Shown here piece by piece: positions 11,560-24,065 of a stretch of DNA of 64,000 bases. The position numbers and the translations under genes are program-made. Source of the DNA: Paguma larvata (lineage: Eukaryota; Chordata; Mammalia; Carnivora; Viverridae); contig CM057826.1 in NCBI GenBank assembly GCA_030068075.1, forward strand, positions 67,243,312-67,307,311, read 5' to 3'. How positions within the stretch are numbered: the first letter of the stretch is position 1; each line of letters opens with the position of its first letter. The notes under the pieces were generated by a model, which was not told the origin of the DNA, made no database searches, and saw only the letters and a program-made list of their open reading frames with translations.

Positions 11560-12180
11560 ATCTATAAATTCTATTCACTCCCTTTTCCAGATCATTAAAG
11601 GCATTAAACTAGACCAGACCCAACACAGACCCTTGCAACACCTGACTACACATTGCCCTAGAGTTAATTATGCTATCATTAATCATTTGCCCATTGTTTA
11701 TAATCACCCAAGCATTTTTAATATAACTAGATTCTTATTCAAGTCTGTTTTAAATTAATTTTGCAAATAAAATTTGGAGGGCTCACATACAATGATCAAT
11801 TGACACCTACATCCATCAATTAGGCAGCATTCTCCCTCTTTCCTCCTTGGGAGTTTTTTTGGTAGCATGTACCCTCCCCACAGATCTAAGCTTTGTGTTA
11901 GACATAGCTCCACTCTGCTCTACTTGTTTACAATATTTCTCTTTCAATAGCTGCACCATAACTTTTTAATCTGTTTACATAAGAACAACCAGATGATAGT
12001 GACCTGAATCACACTTGTTTCTTAAAAACTGATTACACATCTGTTTTGTTTTATATTCATTTTCCCGCCTACCATGTTCCTGTCTTCGTTTTCAGCAATA
12101 TGCCCTAGTTCTCCATGGAAGTGACCAGTTGGTATACTTCTTTAACACCACTTAGGTCCAATTATGCTTGGATGTGTGTC
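11560..12180 (-). mobile_element. Possible CR1/L3-type LINE relic
   Basis: cagatcattaaaggcattaa followed by agacccaacacagacccttg and caacacctgactacacattg resembles, in antisense, the segment of CR1/L3 reverse transcriptases that commonly reads in reverse as loss-of-signal text in mammalian genomes. Downstream similarity fades. All frames are broken. The alternative is unrelated old sequence. Confidence 0.35.
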
Positions 12181-12389
12181 ACATCATTGCCATTTTGGAT
12201 TTATTAAATAAATGTCATAACTTTCTCAGACTGCATTCTGAAAAGTTATTTTTCATATTTTTTCCACAGACTTCAAAAACAGTTCCATATCTTCCCTTTT
12301 ATACATCTGTGCATTTATTACTGGTTCTATTTTCCTGCACTCTATTTTTCTTCAGCTTTTTGTCTCTTTCTCTATTTTTGACTAATAAA

Positions 12390-13960
12390 ACTTAAGTTTA
12401 AGTGCATATACTTTAAAATCAAGCAGTTCTACAAAGATTGTAATGAAAGAGAATACTCTTCCATCCCCACCCTAGCATTTTTCTCTCCAAGAGACAACAG
12501 ATTTGGTCTCAGTTAAATATTTTGGTATTTACCTCCATGACTTGAAATAATGTACCTGAATTTCTACCATTGATTTTTATTTTAGACATTATATAATATC
12601 CTCCTATTATGGAAGATGAAAGTTTTACTCCTTTTCCTTCCGTGTTCCTACCATACATGTGTTACCTTTCCTTTATCTTATTCTTCAGATATGATTGCAT
12701 CATAATTTTAATAGCTTAATATCAGTTTATTTTTTTATGATTATGTACAAGTTAGCTCTAGGAGAAAAAAATGGTAAAGTCTGATGATTTATTCTTTCCT
12801 GTATAACTTTTTGTTTTCTCTAGAATTAATGATTGTCTTTGTTTTCTTGATTTTTTATTTACTTTTCACTAATTCATCCCCTGACATTTCATCAGTTGTC
12901 AAAAGTTCCTCTCAAGACTGTCAGATTCATTAGAATTACCTCCATTTTCTCTTCCCAATAAAGGGCCTTAGAGAGTCTGGAGTGGTAGCACGCCAGGTCT
13001 GATGGATAGCTCTCATCCTGGGATCTCCCCGTCGGTTGACTCTCCTGGTCTCTTTTCCTGTGTTTTTCTCTTTCTTGACTTAATCTCCAAGAGTCCTGAA
13101 AATACAGAAATGGGAGGTGATGTTTTGAGGAAGCTGCATGTCTAAAGATGCTTTATGTTGCCCTCACACATTGTTGGCTGGGAAGAGAAATCTAAATTGG
13201 GACCAATTTCTTTCAGATTGTTTGAAGCCCTATTCTATCAACTTCCAGTTTCCAATGTTGCTGTTGAGAAGTCTGAAGCATTTTGAGTGTAGCTTCTTTA
13301 GTATCTGATCAATTTTTTCCCCTTTCTCTTTGTTTCTTTTTGTGTCCTGTGTTCTGAAATTTCACAGTGATGAACCTCAGTATAGTTTACTTTTCATCCA
13401 TATGTGCTATATGCTTGGTGTGCCCTTTCAATTTAGAAATTAAGTTGTGCAATTCTAGGCATTTCTTCCCCAATTATTTTGTTGATGATTTCTTCCTTTC
13501 TATTTTTCTTTCTTTCCTCTTTCTGGAATTCTAATTATTTGAATATTAAACTTAATGTGCTTTTCATTTTCTCCTCTCTTAGTTTCCATCTTTTTGTTCC
13601 TCTGCTCTACTTTCTGGAATAGTTCCTTAATTTTATCTTTCAATCCTTCTGTTAAGCTATTCACCTTTGCTATATATTCAGTTTATAATCGGTTTTCAGT
13701 TTCTAGTATTTTTTAAATGTTTATTTATTTTTAGAGGGGGGTAGAGGCAGAGGGAGAGGGAGACAGAGCATCCAAAGCAGCCTCTGTGCTAATCAGGGGT
13801 CAAACTCATGAACTGTGAGATCATGACCTGAGCTGAAGTTGGACACTTTCCTGACTGAGCCACCCAGGCATTCCAGTTTCTAGTATTTTAAAAAATAAGT
13901 TTAGTTCTACTAGAATCTCAATCCTGTTTTCCTATTTGTTTTACCTCTTGTTATGTAAGC
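12390..13960 (-). mobile_element. Old L1M relic, antisense, split by a SINE
   Basis: 12390-12960 resembles an L1M 3'-UTR in antisense (aagagacaacagatttggtc). 13150-13700 resembles the antisense of the region between ORF1 and ORF2 (tagctggaatttctg-type text: ctttctggaattctaattat, ttcttcccc aattattttg, catctttttgttcctctgct). Text resumes after the SINE at 13713-13873. No frame is intact and the boundaries are approximate. Confidence 0.5.
13697..13889 (-). mobile_element. CAN-SINE, minus strand, with perfect target-site duplication
   Basis: Body 13713-13873, shortened by an internal deletion between the purine-rich part and the head (agcctctgtgctaatcaggg). It is flanked by the 16-bp direct repeat CAGTTTCTAGTATTTT at 13697-13712 and 13874-13889. 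It is inserted into an older L1M relic, which gives the relative age. Confidence 0.95.
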
Positions 13961-15120
13961 CTATTTTCTCCAACATTTTATTCCAAAAAAATTTCAAACA
14001 TACACAAATGGTGAAAGAACAGTGACAATAATCACACACACTACCCAAATTTGGTAATTATGTACCATCCAAATTCAATAATAGTTAACATTTTACTACA
14101 TTTGTTTTATCTATGTCTATATACATATATATGGATATTTTGCCAAGCCATTTGAAAATCAATTGCAGATATCATATTACTTCACCCTTAAATAATTCTT
14201 TCATGGGTACAGGGTGATAAGCTTTTCCTCATTTGCCATTGATTTTCCTAGTTTTTAAAGTGAATGTCTTGTGTCTTGAGAACCCCCCTCAAGACAGTTG
14301 ATCATCCTTAGTCGGTAACTCATAGCGATGACATTCTCCTACATAATCACAATACCATTATCAAACCTAGGAACATTGACAGAATTCTATGATATAATCT
14401 TCATTTCACTCTACATTCAAATTTATCCAATTATCTTTACAGTATATATACGTATGTTTATGTGTTTGTGTACGTGCATGTGCATCTGTATTGAGGTCTC
14501 TACTCTCTGCTTCTCTGACATTAACTTTTTAAGAAATCAAATGAGTTGTCTTATAGAATAATGCCTCATTACATTTTGGATTTTCCTGATAATTCTTGAT
14601 GTCATCTACCTTATTCTCTATCAACATTATATTCTGCATACAGGCAGTGAGGATTAAAGCTTGATTGGGTCAAGGTTAAATGTTTGGTGTGAATACTCTA
14701 TACGTTATACTATATATCTCAGAATGAATCACATCAGGAGGCACAAAATGTCATGGTTCCCCACTATTACTAAGTTTGAAATCTCAGATGAGGTGATGAT
14801 CACCAGATCTCCCCATTAGGAATGCATGTTATTTCCTTCGCAATTAATGAATAACCCATGGAATGATATTTTAGGATGTTTAAGATATTCTGCTCCTCAC
14901 AACTTTTCATCCCATGATTTTAGCATCCACTGATGATTTTTATTGGAATATTATTTCAAATGAGGTCACAAAATCGTGATTTTTCTATTTCACTCATTCC
15001 ATATTTATTAGCTGATGTTCTGTAATAAAGAAATTTCTCTAAATTGGGGATAATAGTTTCTCCTAAAAAGAACTAGTAAATCTTTGCTTTTTTCTCTTTC
15101 ATTCCCAATTTTCAGATTGA
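13961..15120. mobile_element. Old L1M 3'-region relic
   Basis: A long diverged match to a common L1M 3' region: accaaatttggtaattatgt, cataatcacaataccattat, ttcaaatttatccaattatc, gaatcacatcaggaggcaca, caccagatctccccattagg and gattttagcatccactgatg, in that order. A similar but separate copy lies at 58985-59795. It is non-coding and the orientation is uncertain. Confidence 0.6.
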
Positions 15121-15249
15121 GGAATGGTGCTATTGGCCCTCCAAAGATGGCAAATAGGGTCTTCCCCCCAAGTATCCCCAATCAATGTGGGGTAATGGGG
15201 TATTTTTGTTCTTGTAACAGATTTTAAATTTTTTATTCTATATATAACA

Positions 15250-15376
15250 GATTTTTTTTATTTTAGAGAGAAAGAGATAGAGAGTGTGAGTGGGGGAGAG
15301 GGGCAGAAGGAGAGAGAGAATCTTAAGCAGGCTCCACACTCAGTGCAGACCCCAACGTGGGTTTGATCCCGATATT
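15250..15376 (-). mobile_element. CAN-SINE fragment lacking its tRNA-like head
   Basis: Tail, purine-rich body and aagcaggctccacactcagt are present. The match stops after gtttgatcccga, so the 5' (tRNA-derived) half is missing. Belongs to the older ccacactcag subtype. Confidence 0.85.
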
Positions 15377-15399
15377 GTGTGAAAACAATAAACATGTAA

Positions 15400-15618
15400 A
15401 TGGATCATTTTTTATTTTTATCGCTTTTTTTTTTTAATTTTTAGAGAGAGCACAAGCAGGGGCCGAAGGGCAGAGAGAGAATCTCGAGCAAGCTCCACAC
15501 TCAGTGCAGAGCCTGGCACAGGTCTCAATCCCAGGACCCTGGGGTCATGACCTGAGCCAAAATAAGAATTGAATCCTGAACCAACCAAGCCACCCAGGTG
15601 CCCCTATATGGATCATTT
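15400..15618 (-). mobile_element. CAN-SINE, minus strand, with target-site duplication
   Basis: Body about 15421-15604, ending in the head gccacccaggtgcccc. The 11-bp repeat ATGGATCATTT lies at 15400-15410 and 15608-15618. Older ccacactcag subtype with ctgggg tcatgacctgag. It lies 45 bp from another partial SINE of the same orientation. Confidence 0.92.
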
Positions 15619-18384
15619 AAAATAACTACATAGTGCTCCATTGTGCAACTAAAACAAAATCTGACCAGTATTCTATGATTACATTTTTAAAGACATTATT
15701 ATCCTCTCCATTTGACTATTTTTTTTTCATTTATTTTTAATGAATTCCCAAACAGATTTTTGGTGAGACAAAACCTGAAATTTTTCTTTGGAGAAAACAA
15801 AGACCTAAGAAGATGAAATACCTACAATTAAATTATTAAAATTAACATTTTTACATTTTACTTTTCCATGGGGGCTATAATAATATGGTGGAATGTGGAC
15901 CAGAGCTCTATCAAAAAGAATTGATATCACAGCATTAATATCACACGGCCTATATCCTAACTGGTTTTTTTAAAAAAAGATGGATCCAAACAGCAGCTCT
16001 CTAAGTCTCCTAGCTTTGGTAGAAGAGTGTGCTTCTAGAAGCTAGATTTTAAAACTTGGATACTAATTATTCATAATGAAGATTCTTCAAGTCCTATGTT
16101 TGAGAAGTGCTTTACTAAAATGTCTTCATCTCTAAAATTAATTTTGCCTTTAACTTGCTTTTCAGTTAACCTTAATCCAGCTATGGGAAATTGGACTCAT
16201 TTAAGTATGGATGGTAGTAGAATTGTTTACTTTTCTTTCTTAGCTCACTTATCTCATTATTAAGCTTTTAAGTATAATGGATACTAATGGCCTAGTGTTT
16301 GGCCGTTATTCCAGATAAACTGGATTTTCAGGGTTATATGTATTTCGGAGGAAAAATGGTAGAGGAAAGGGTCAAAAAGAAGGACAGAACAATGAGCCTA
16401 ATGAAAGGGTGGGGTGGATATTCTCTCGCATCTCTTTAAAATGAGATTTCTTCACCCAATGATCCAAGAGAAAATTTAGAAGTTTTTTCCCCCAAATTCT
16501 CACTTACAAAATGGACTTGGATATTCCATCTGTGGGATTAATATTTTGAAAAAATTCATTTCCTTAGTTATCCCCCCAAAATTGTTTTTAACCTGGCTTA
16601 GAGCAGGGAGTTAATTCTGAGTTTTATAGTAAACATATTTTGAAGTTTCTAAGTGTGTGGAAGTAAAGCTCTGCTCAAGAGCATGCCAGTTACTTAAAAT
16701 ATTAAGGAAGGGTGATTCTGATTCTTCTGATGTTCTTCCACTCTGATTTTGCATATTGGTCTTTTCCATTCATGGCCAACTCTTTGACCCACCAAGTTGA
16801 TGCTAACTTAGCATCCTAGACTTTTCTGGAAAGATTTACTACTGTTTTTTGTGGGTTTTTTTTTTTTTAAGTACATAAAGATTTGTAGTGGGAAGTTCTT
16901 TATTCTCCCATGTTGAGGAAGCACGTTGGGGTTGCTAAGTGACTGGGCAAAAAAATTACATTTGTATTCATCGTGTGCCTGCACTTCTCTGTCTACATGA
17001 ATTGAAACTATTGGTATCATGACGAGGTTTATTGTCGGCATCTTTGCCATCTGCATGCTTTTCACACTCTTGCTGATTGCTTTTCTCAGCTTCAAATTTC
17101 AGCCTTCATTTCACATTGGCAATGCAAAGATATGAGTCCCTGTGGCTTAACAGTGTGAATAATGGCCCCTCAAATAGGATCTCCGGGCACTCTCTGCTTA
17201 AGCAGGGGCTTTTCCTGCCATGATGGACATAAAACCTATGCCCTCTGTAAAGTGAGGAGAACAGTTTGAAAAACGGAGAGGTTAGATTTAGTATCTTGGT
17301 TGTCCTCTTTCACTTGGGGTTGTGACTTCATAAGAAGAATGTTCTTGGCCTGGTGGTCTGTGAGTCAGGGCAGCTTTGCTGTTGTTTTGAAAAATTCAAT
17401 TTACCAAGTGTTTGATTCAACAGATTGAGCTGTTAATCGGTCCTAGGCACGATGTGGGCATAGACATGAGTCTCTGTCATGTGTTCATTCAGCTGGCCAG
17501 GTGAACCCTTGTCTAAGTTAGAGACTTCTCTAGCTGTTCCTTTTTCTCGTTCATGGCTGTCTTGGGGACAGTGCGATGGCCTATGGGAGCTGTTTGGAGG
17601 TCCTGGGGGACAAATAAAAAGGATGTATAAGTCAGACTATAGATAATTAACCTGGCTCTCTTCTCAAAATGTTTTCCAGTATTTCTGGAGCAGGGGAGCA
17701 ATTACCCAAGTTCTTTCATCTGAAAGCTCCAGGGCTCCACATTTATGGTATGCGTGGGATCCAGACTGGCCCCGAAGTTACACTACACCAATGTCGCTTG
17801 CAGTTAAACAGTTTTACACAGAACTAGTGCTTTCTTCCTCAGATCCTGTCATTTTGCATGCAGATAATTTCTATGAGAAACATGTGCCATTTTCAAATCA
17901 GCTTTCAGCCTTCATAAATCCTATATGTACATTTCTGATGAGCAAGTGTCACTTCTCCAGAATTTGCAAATATCACAAAGGCATAACATTTTCTTCCAAA
18001 ATGCACCTTTTGAATATGCTTTGGCACATATTCTGAAAACAGATTTGAAATATGCTCTTTACTCAACTGACATTGGGAGGAAGGTTTCCATCAAATACAT
18101 TATTCTTCATTTCTTTTTTGTATAATGTACAAGTCAGAGCCTCACTGAGGCATCTTTCTTTCCATTTTGATTGATCCATCTAATTGGCACTTTGGCTTAG
18201 TCATTACTGAATCAGCCCAGCAATCACTGCCAGGCACCATATACTCTTTTCATAAAAGCCAATGCCAAAAATGTACCCATTTTTGTTTACACCCAATAGG
18301 CCTAATGGATTTTTACTTACTCAACTTTTTAAAAAATCGTAAGTCATAATTATTATTCTTTTGCTAAAATTGTCTCAAATTTCA
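15619..18384. other. Unexplained 2.8-kb stretch
   Basis: The longest stretch in the first third of the window with no recognised repeat. A 95-codon minus-strand frame at 16808-17095 (basic N-terminus, Lys-rich C-terminus read through an A-run) and frames at 17513-17701, 17791-18036 and 17925-18125 show no recognisable domains. No CpG island, no clear exon and no poly(A)-signal arrangement was seen. Confidence 0.5.
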
Positions 18385-18622
18385 CTAGTGGGAGCCCTTT
18401 TAAGATGGTTCCTGTATTCTTTTAATAAATCTCCATTTATCTTTGACTACATACTTGCTTTCTGGAAAAACAGCTTATACTTTACCTCCCCTAAACCTAC
18501 GTCAGACCCTTCTCCAAGGAGCCCTGATTCCTGTTAGTGGGAAATATGGAAACCAGGATCTGAGTACTAGATATATTCACTGATACCACTATGTCATTGC
18601 CTCTCAGTGAATAGAGTTAAAA
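18385..18622. mobile_element. L1M 3'-region fragment
   Basis: ggagcccttttaagatggtt, ctacatacttgctttctgga, ttctccaaggagccctgatt and ggaaaccaggatctgagtac followed by ctagatatattc…ctctcagtga match a well-known L1M 3' region. It is interrupted at its right end by a SINE. Confidence 0.65.
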
Positions 18623-18859
18623 AAAACACATACTTTAGAAAAATTTTTTTAATGTTTATTTTAGAGACAGAGCACAAGTGGGGGAGGGGCAGAGAGAAAG
18701 AGAGAGGGATGCAGAATCTGAAGCAAGCTGCAGGCTCCAAGCTGTCACTAGAGAGCCTGATATGGGGCTTGAACCCACCAACCATGAGATCATGACCTGA
18801 GCCAAGGTCTGATGCTTAACCAACCTAGCCACCCAGGTGCCCCCCAAAATACATACTTT
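18623..18859 (-). mobile_element. CAN-SINE, minus strand, with near-perfect target-site duplication
   Basis: Body about 18640-18845, complete from the taatgtttattttagagaca tail to the head gccacccaggtgcccc. It is flanked by AAAACACATACTTT (18623-18636) and AAAATACATACTTT (18846-18859), 13 of 14 bases identical. Confidence 0.94.
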
Positions 18860-18904
18860 TAAACATGTTCATTTAAAATTTTCCAACTCAAGTATAACCC
18901 TAAT

Positions 18905-19080
18905 AGAAATTTTCCTTAATTTGATTTTATATTTGTATTTATTTTCCCTTATGATAAAAATCACAGTTAATAATTATATATATTTATATAACTACATCTC
19001 ATAATTATATATGTTTATATTACTTATATTCATATTTTATATATAATTATATATTTTTTCTATTTATATATAGTTCAGAG
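18905..19080. repeat. AT-rich low-complexity tract
   Basis: taattatatatatttatata-type sequence with imperfect ATATTTATAT repeats and almost no G or C. It could extrude cruciforms, but no unit is regular enough to call a satellite. Confidence 0.8.
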
Positions 19081-19580
19081 TCACAATATCATATTATTCC
19101 CAACAATAACACTTCTGAGTGAAGTTTAAAATTTCTTTGCCATTCGTTTTTGTCATCATTTAAGGATGTATATAGTAAGAGTTTTTCTTTCTTTTTTTTT
19201 AATTTAAATTTTAGTTAGTTAACATCAGTGAAATACTGGTTTCAGTAGAATTCAGTGTTTCATCACTTACAGTACAACACCCAGTGCTCATCACAACAGC
19301 GTCCTCCTTAATGCCCATCACCCATCTAGCTCATCTCCCACCCATCTCCCTCCATCAACCCACAGTTTGTTCTCTACCATTAAGAGTCTCCCTCTCTTCT
19401 CTCTCCCTTTCCCTTTTCACGTATTAATCTGTTTTGTTTCTTAAGTTCCATATATAAGTGAAATCATATGGTATTTATCTTTCTCTGATTGACGTATTTC
19501 ACTTACCAAAATATATTCTAGCTTCCGCGTCCTTGCAAATGGAAAGATTTCATTCTTTTTGATGGCTGAGTAATATTCCT

Positions 19581-19585
19581 ACACA

Positions 19586-19619
<34 letters not shown>
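19581..19619. repeat. (CA)n microsatellite inside L1
   Basis: acacacacacatacacacac… about 19 dinucleotides replacing the usual L1 text between the stretches for agtaatattcc and ccacattttctttatccatt, so the expansion arose within the element. Confidence 0.95.
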
Positions 19620-20695
19620 GGCCACATTTTCTTTATCCATTCATCGGTCAGCAGACATTTGGGCTCTCTCCATAGTTTGGCTATCGTTGATAATGCTGCT
19701 ATAAACATTGGGGTGCACATACTCTTTGAACCTATATTTTTGTGTCCTTTGAGTAAATACTTAATAGTGCAGTTGATGGATCATAGGGTGGTTCTATTAT
19801 TAGTTTCTTGAGGAACTAGATATTGTTCTCCAGAGTTGCTGCACCAGTTTGGATTCCCACCAACAGTGCAAGAGGATTCCCTGTTCTCTGCATCCTAGTC
19901 AACACCTATCATTTCTTATGTTGTTAATTTTAACCATTCTAACTGGTGTGAGGTGGTATGTAAACATGGTTTTGATTTGTATTTCCCTGACGATGAAAGA
20001 TGTCGAACATCTTCGTGTGTCTGTTAGCTATCTGGATGTCTTCTTTGCAAAAGTGTCTATTCATGTCTTCTGCCCATTTCTTCACTGGGGTAGTTCTTTA
20101 TGAATTTTGGATACTAACCCTTTATCATATATGTTGTTTGCAAATATCTTCTCCCGTTCCATAGGCTGTCTTTTAGTTTTGTTGATTGCTTCCTTCACTG
20201 TGCAGCCGTTTTTACATTGATGAGGTCCTAATAGTTCATTTTTGCTTTTATTTACCTTGCCTTTGGCAACATATCTATTAAGAAGCTGCCCTGGCTAAGG
20301 TCAAAGAAGTTTCTGCCTGTGTTCTCATGTAGGACTTTGATGGTTTCCTGTCTCACATTTAGGTCCTTCATCCATTTTGCATTTATGTTTTGTAGGGTGT
20401 AAGAAAGTGGTCCAGTTTCATTCTTCTGCATGTCACTGTCCAGTTTTCCTCAACACCGTTTGTTAAAGAGACTGTCTTTTTTTCCATTGGATACTCTTTC
20501 CTGCTTTGTCAAAGATTAGTTGACCATATAGTTGTGGTCCATTTTTGGGTTTTCTATTCAGTTCCATTGATCTATGTATCTGTTTTTGTGCCAGTACCAT
20601 ACCGTCTTGATGACTACAGCTTTGTAATATAGTTTGAAATCTGGAATTGTGATGTCTCCAGTTTTATTTTTCTTTTTCAGGATTGCTTTGCCTAT

Positions 20696-21100
20696 TCAGG
20701 GTCTTTTGTGGTTCCATAAAAATTTTAAGATTGTTTCTTCTAGCTCTGCAAAAAATGCTGGTGTTATTTTGATAGGGATTGCATTGAATGTGTACATTAC
20801 TTTGTGTAGTATTAACATTTTAACAATGTTTGTTCTTCTAATCCATGAGCATGGAATGTTTTTCCAATTCTTTGTTTCTTCTTCAATTTCTTTCATAAAC
20901 TTTCTGTAGTTTTCAGCGTACAAATCTTTTACTTCTTTAGTTAGGTTTATTCCTAGGTATCTTATTGTTTTGGGTGCAATTGCAAATGGGATCAATTCCT
21001 TGTTTTTGTTTTTCTTTTTCTGCTGCTTCATTATTGGTGTATAAAAATGCAACAGAGTTCTGCATGTTGATTTTACATCCTGCAACTTTGCTGAATTCAT
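20696..21100 (-). pseudogene. L1 ORF2 remnant (C-terminal side of the RT domain)
   Basis: A 134-codon open segment of the L1 above. It encodes the region just after the reverse-transcriptase palm: the segment [18 protein letters not shown] near residues 37-54, then [20 protein letters not shown] near residues 67-86, and a final [11 protein letters not shown]. In intact elements ORF2 is about 1,275 residues with endonuclease and RT domains. Here both catalytic domains are absent or disrupted, so it is a dead fragment. Confidence 0.9.
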
Positions 21101-22119
21101 GTCTTAGTTCTAGCAATTTCTTCCAGATTTTCTACATTATAGTAAGAGTTTTATGTACAGAAATCACTTGAAATAATTCTGTGTAGTTACCAATTTGATA
21201 CACAGTTAGGTTCATTTAGTTGATTATTTTTTCAGTTTGGAGGTTTTCTTTTTTAATTTAATTCTTGAGTATGTTAAACATTTACTTAGTTTAAATGTCA
21301 AAAAGAAGTAAGATATATTAGAGAAATCTCATATTTATTTCTATCCTATCCAGCCCTATTCCTTCCATCATAAATCATTTATTAGTTTCTGATTTAAGCC
21401 AGCTTTTTAATATTTAGCTAACATGTATATATTCTTACATCTTTTTGATACAAATGTAGCATGATATATATACCATGTTTTACAACTTTCTGTTTTCACT
21501 TGATAAACTTTGCTGGAGATCACTTTATATGAGGAATTCCATTGATTTTTTTAAATTTCTTTTATAGTAGATGGATAAGTAGTCCTTTATAGTGGTGTAC
21601 TATGGTTTAATTAACCAGTTATTCCCAATCATTTAAGATTTAAAATAGCGCTGCAAATAATAACTTTGAGCATATGTTTGTTCTACATTTGTGTAGATGT
21701 AGCTTCAGGATAGATTTCTTAAAGTGGATTGACAAATTCTTCTCCCATAATGGTTGTAACATTTGCCCTCCAGCTAGTAATGTATAAGAATGCCTATTTC
21801 TCCAAAGCCTCATCAACAGCATATGTTGTCAACTTCTGAATTTTTGTCCATATAATGGATGAAAGCTGATATCTCAGTTTTGAGTATGTACTCCAAACAG
21901 AGTTAGACAGAGCATTTTTCCCTATATATGAGCCATTTGCCTTTCTATACAGGTCATTTGCTAATATTTCCTTTAGATTTTTGTTCAGTTTCTTCTATAT
22001 TTTCAAAACCTCTTTAAATATGAGGAATGTTAGTTCTTTGCCTAATAAGAGTTGCAAAAATTTTCTTCCAGCTTGTCATTTGTGTTTTGACATTGAATTT
22101 TCTTTAATGGTTTTGATTT

Positions 22120-22330
22120 TCAGCAGCTTTATTGAGATATTTTTAGATACCAAACATCGCCCATTTAACATGTACAATGGGTTGCCTTTTAGTATATTCA
22201 TAGAGTTGTATATTCACTACCACGATCAATTTTAGAACATTTTCATTACCCTCAAAAGGTATCCCACACCTCATCCTCCTAGCCCTAGGCAACCGCTAAT
22301 TTACTTAGTTTCTATAACTACTGGTTATGT
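22120..22330 (-). mobile_element. L1 3'-UTR fragment nested in the L1M relic
   Basis: cagcagctttattgagatat, cgcccatttaacatgtacaa, agtatattcatagagttgta, accacgatcaattttagaac and ctaggcaaccgctaatttac match an L1MA/L1MB-type 3' UTR. The surrounding L1M text is interrupted exactly here (…tctttaatggttt / ttatgtagtcaaatgtatct) and resumes on the other side, so this is a secondary insertion. Confidence 0.65.
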
Positions 22331-23524
22331 ATTTTTTTCTCCCAGATTTTATGTAGTCAAATGTATCTCCCTTTTTTATTGCTTCTAGATTTTGAGTCGT
22401 AGTTTAAAAATCTTTCCTTATTCCAATTTATAGAAGAATCTACCCTTTACTTCTTGTAATACTTGTACCATTTCAATTTTTATGTTTAGATCTCTTATTT
22501 GGTGTTTATCTGGTGAATAACACCAGGTATGGATCTAATTATTTTTGTCCAAATACCATATACTTCTAACACCTTCATTGAGAAAAGCCCCTCAGGACTA
22601 GCCTCCTATTGCTGCTGTAACAGTAAAGTCATTCTCCTTTTATTAGATATTTCTATTCTCATCACATTTCCTATCATTTTGTCTTACCTAGCCACTGTGT
22701 TATTTGTGTACGGGTAATTATAACTGTTAGAGTTTCATTGTGAATTATGGCCTCTAGCATTATAAAATGCTCTTCCTTGTCTTTTCATTTACTGCTTTTT
22801 TTTTAAATTATTCTACCATGTCATATATCAAAACCACAAGCATTTCTTTGTTTTTACCTGATACACTTTTACCTATTCTTTTATTTTTAGTCTCTTGCAA
22901 TAACTTTGTTTTAGGTGTATGTCTCTGCTTTATAAGACATTTGAAATCCTTTATTTTCATAGGTGAGTTAAGCCCACTTATATTTATGAATAAAGATATT
23001 TTTGATCTCAGGAGTGTAATGTGTCATATGTTGGACATGTGTCTTTCAGTATGTAATCTGTTCTCTTTGCTCTTTTAAAACTTAAAGAAAAATATTTAAT
23101 ATTTATAAAAGTTTGTATTTTTGTTCCACGGCAAACCTTTATATTAATATCTTAGATAATGTCAAACTCCCCCTTTTTCTTACTTAACTTCTTTTATTCA
23201 TGAAAACTTTACAGTCTATGCTTTGACTGCCATCAGTTCCCTCTACAGCAGTCATGTGAGTTTTCTATTTTCTTTCTCTCCCCTTTTTCCTCATATTTAT
23301 TTTAGTTTAATTATCTTTATCAAAATCTATAATATTTTTTATACTAATCTTCCACTCTTCTCCTCATCTTGTTTTAATCTTAGATTTTCAATTAAATATT
23401 TTCAATGTGCACCACATTGGAAGCAATAGGACTTCAATCTTATTGCTGAAGATTCTTGAATTATCTCCAAACTTATTCCTTGTTGATTCTTTAAGAAGAG
23501 TTTAAAGTTCCGTATTTTTCTAGT

Positions 23525-24065
23525 TAATTATTTTCACACAATGAACTTCCCCCAAACCTAGTGGCTTACAAAAATCATGTTATTATATCTCATGATTTTG
23601 TGAATCAGGAATTCACATGTAGCTTGGCTGGGTGATTCTGCAGCTCTGTGTGTCAATGACTGATGTCACTATGTGGTATTTTGCTGGCCATCTGTGCCAA
23701 TGTTGATGGTCCAAGATGGCCTCACTCACGTGGCTAATGCCTTGGCAGGGATGGCTGCAAGGCTGGCCTCAGCCTCTTCTCTCCATGTAGTCTCAAGGCC
23801 TCTTTACCTCTTCATGTGGTCTTCCTAGCAACATAGTGGGTTTCTTACATTGTAGTTCCAGGGCTACTTGGACTAGTTCTTCCAGAGATAGGAAGTGGAA
23901 ACTCTCAATTTCTTAAGGCCTTGACCTAAAAACTGACACAGCATGACTTCTACAATATTCTATTGGTCAAAATAGTCATAGAACCCAGATTCAAGAGGAA
24001 GGAACTTAGAACTCACCTCTCAGTGGGAGGAGTGTCAAAAGAATTTGTGACCATCTTAAATTCAC
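23525..24065 (-). mobile_element. MLT1-type (ERVL-MaLR) LTR relic
   Basis: Read in reverse it follows the MLT1 layout: left end with cctagtggcttacaaaaatc (reverse of the ttttaagccacta motif), gtccaagatggcctcactca, ctaaaaactgacacagcatg, tctattggtcaaaatagtca, and right end gggaggagtgtcaaaagaat then ttgtgaccatctta. It is a solitary LTR with no internal coding region. Exact subfamily is uncertain. Confidence 0.55.

Larger units (their letters stand above)
19171..21152 (-). mobile_element. 5'-truncated L1 LINE with perfect target-site duplication
   Basis: The body is 19186-21137 (about 1.95 kb). It opens with a T-run (poly(A) on the minus strand), then 3' UTR, then ORF2 read in reverse up to the post-RT region. 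It is flanked by the perfect 15-bp repeat TATAGTAAGAGTTTT at 19171-19185 and 21138-21152. The nick site reads TTTT/AT, close to the L1 endonuclease preference TTTT/AA. ORF2 is broken by frameshifts and stops. A (CA)n run at 19581-19619 lies inside. It is a carnivoran-age copy, younger than the adjoining L1M. Confidence 0.96.
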
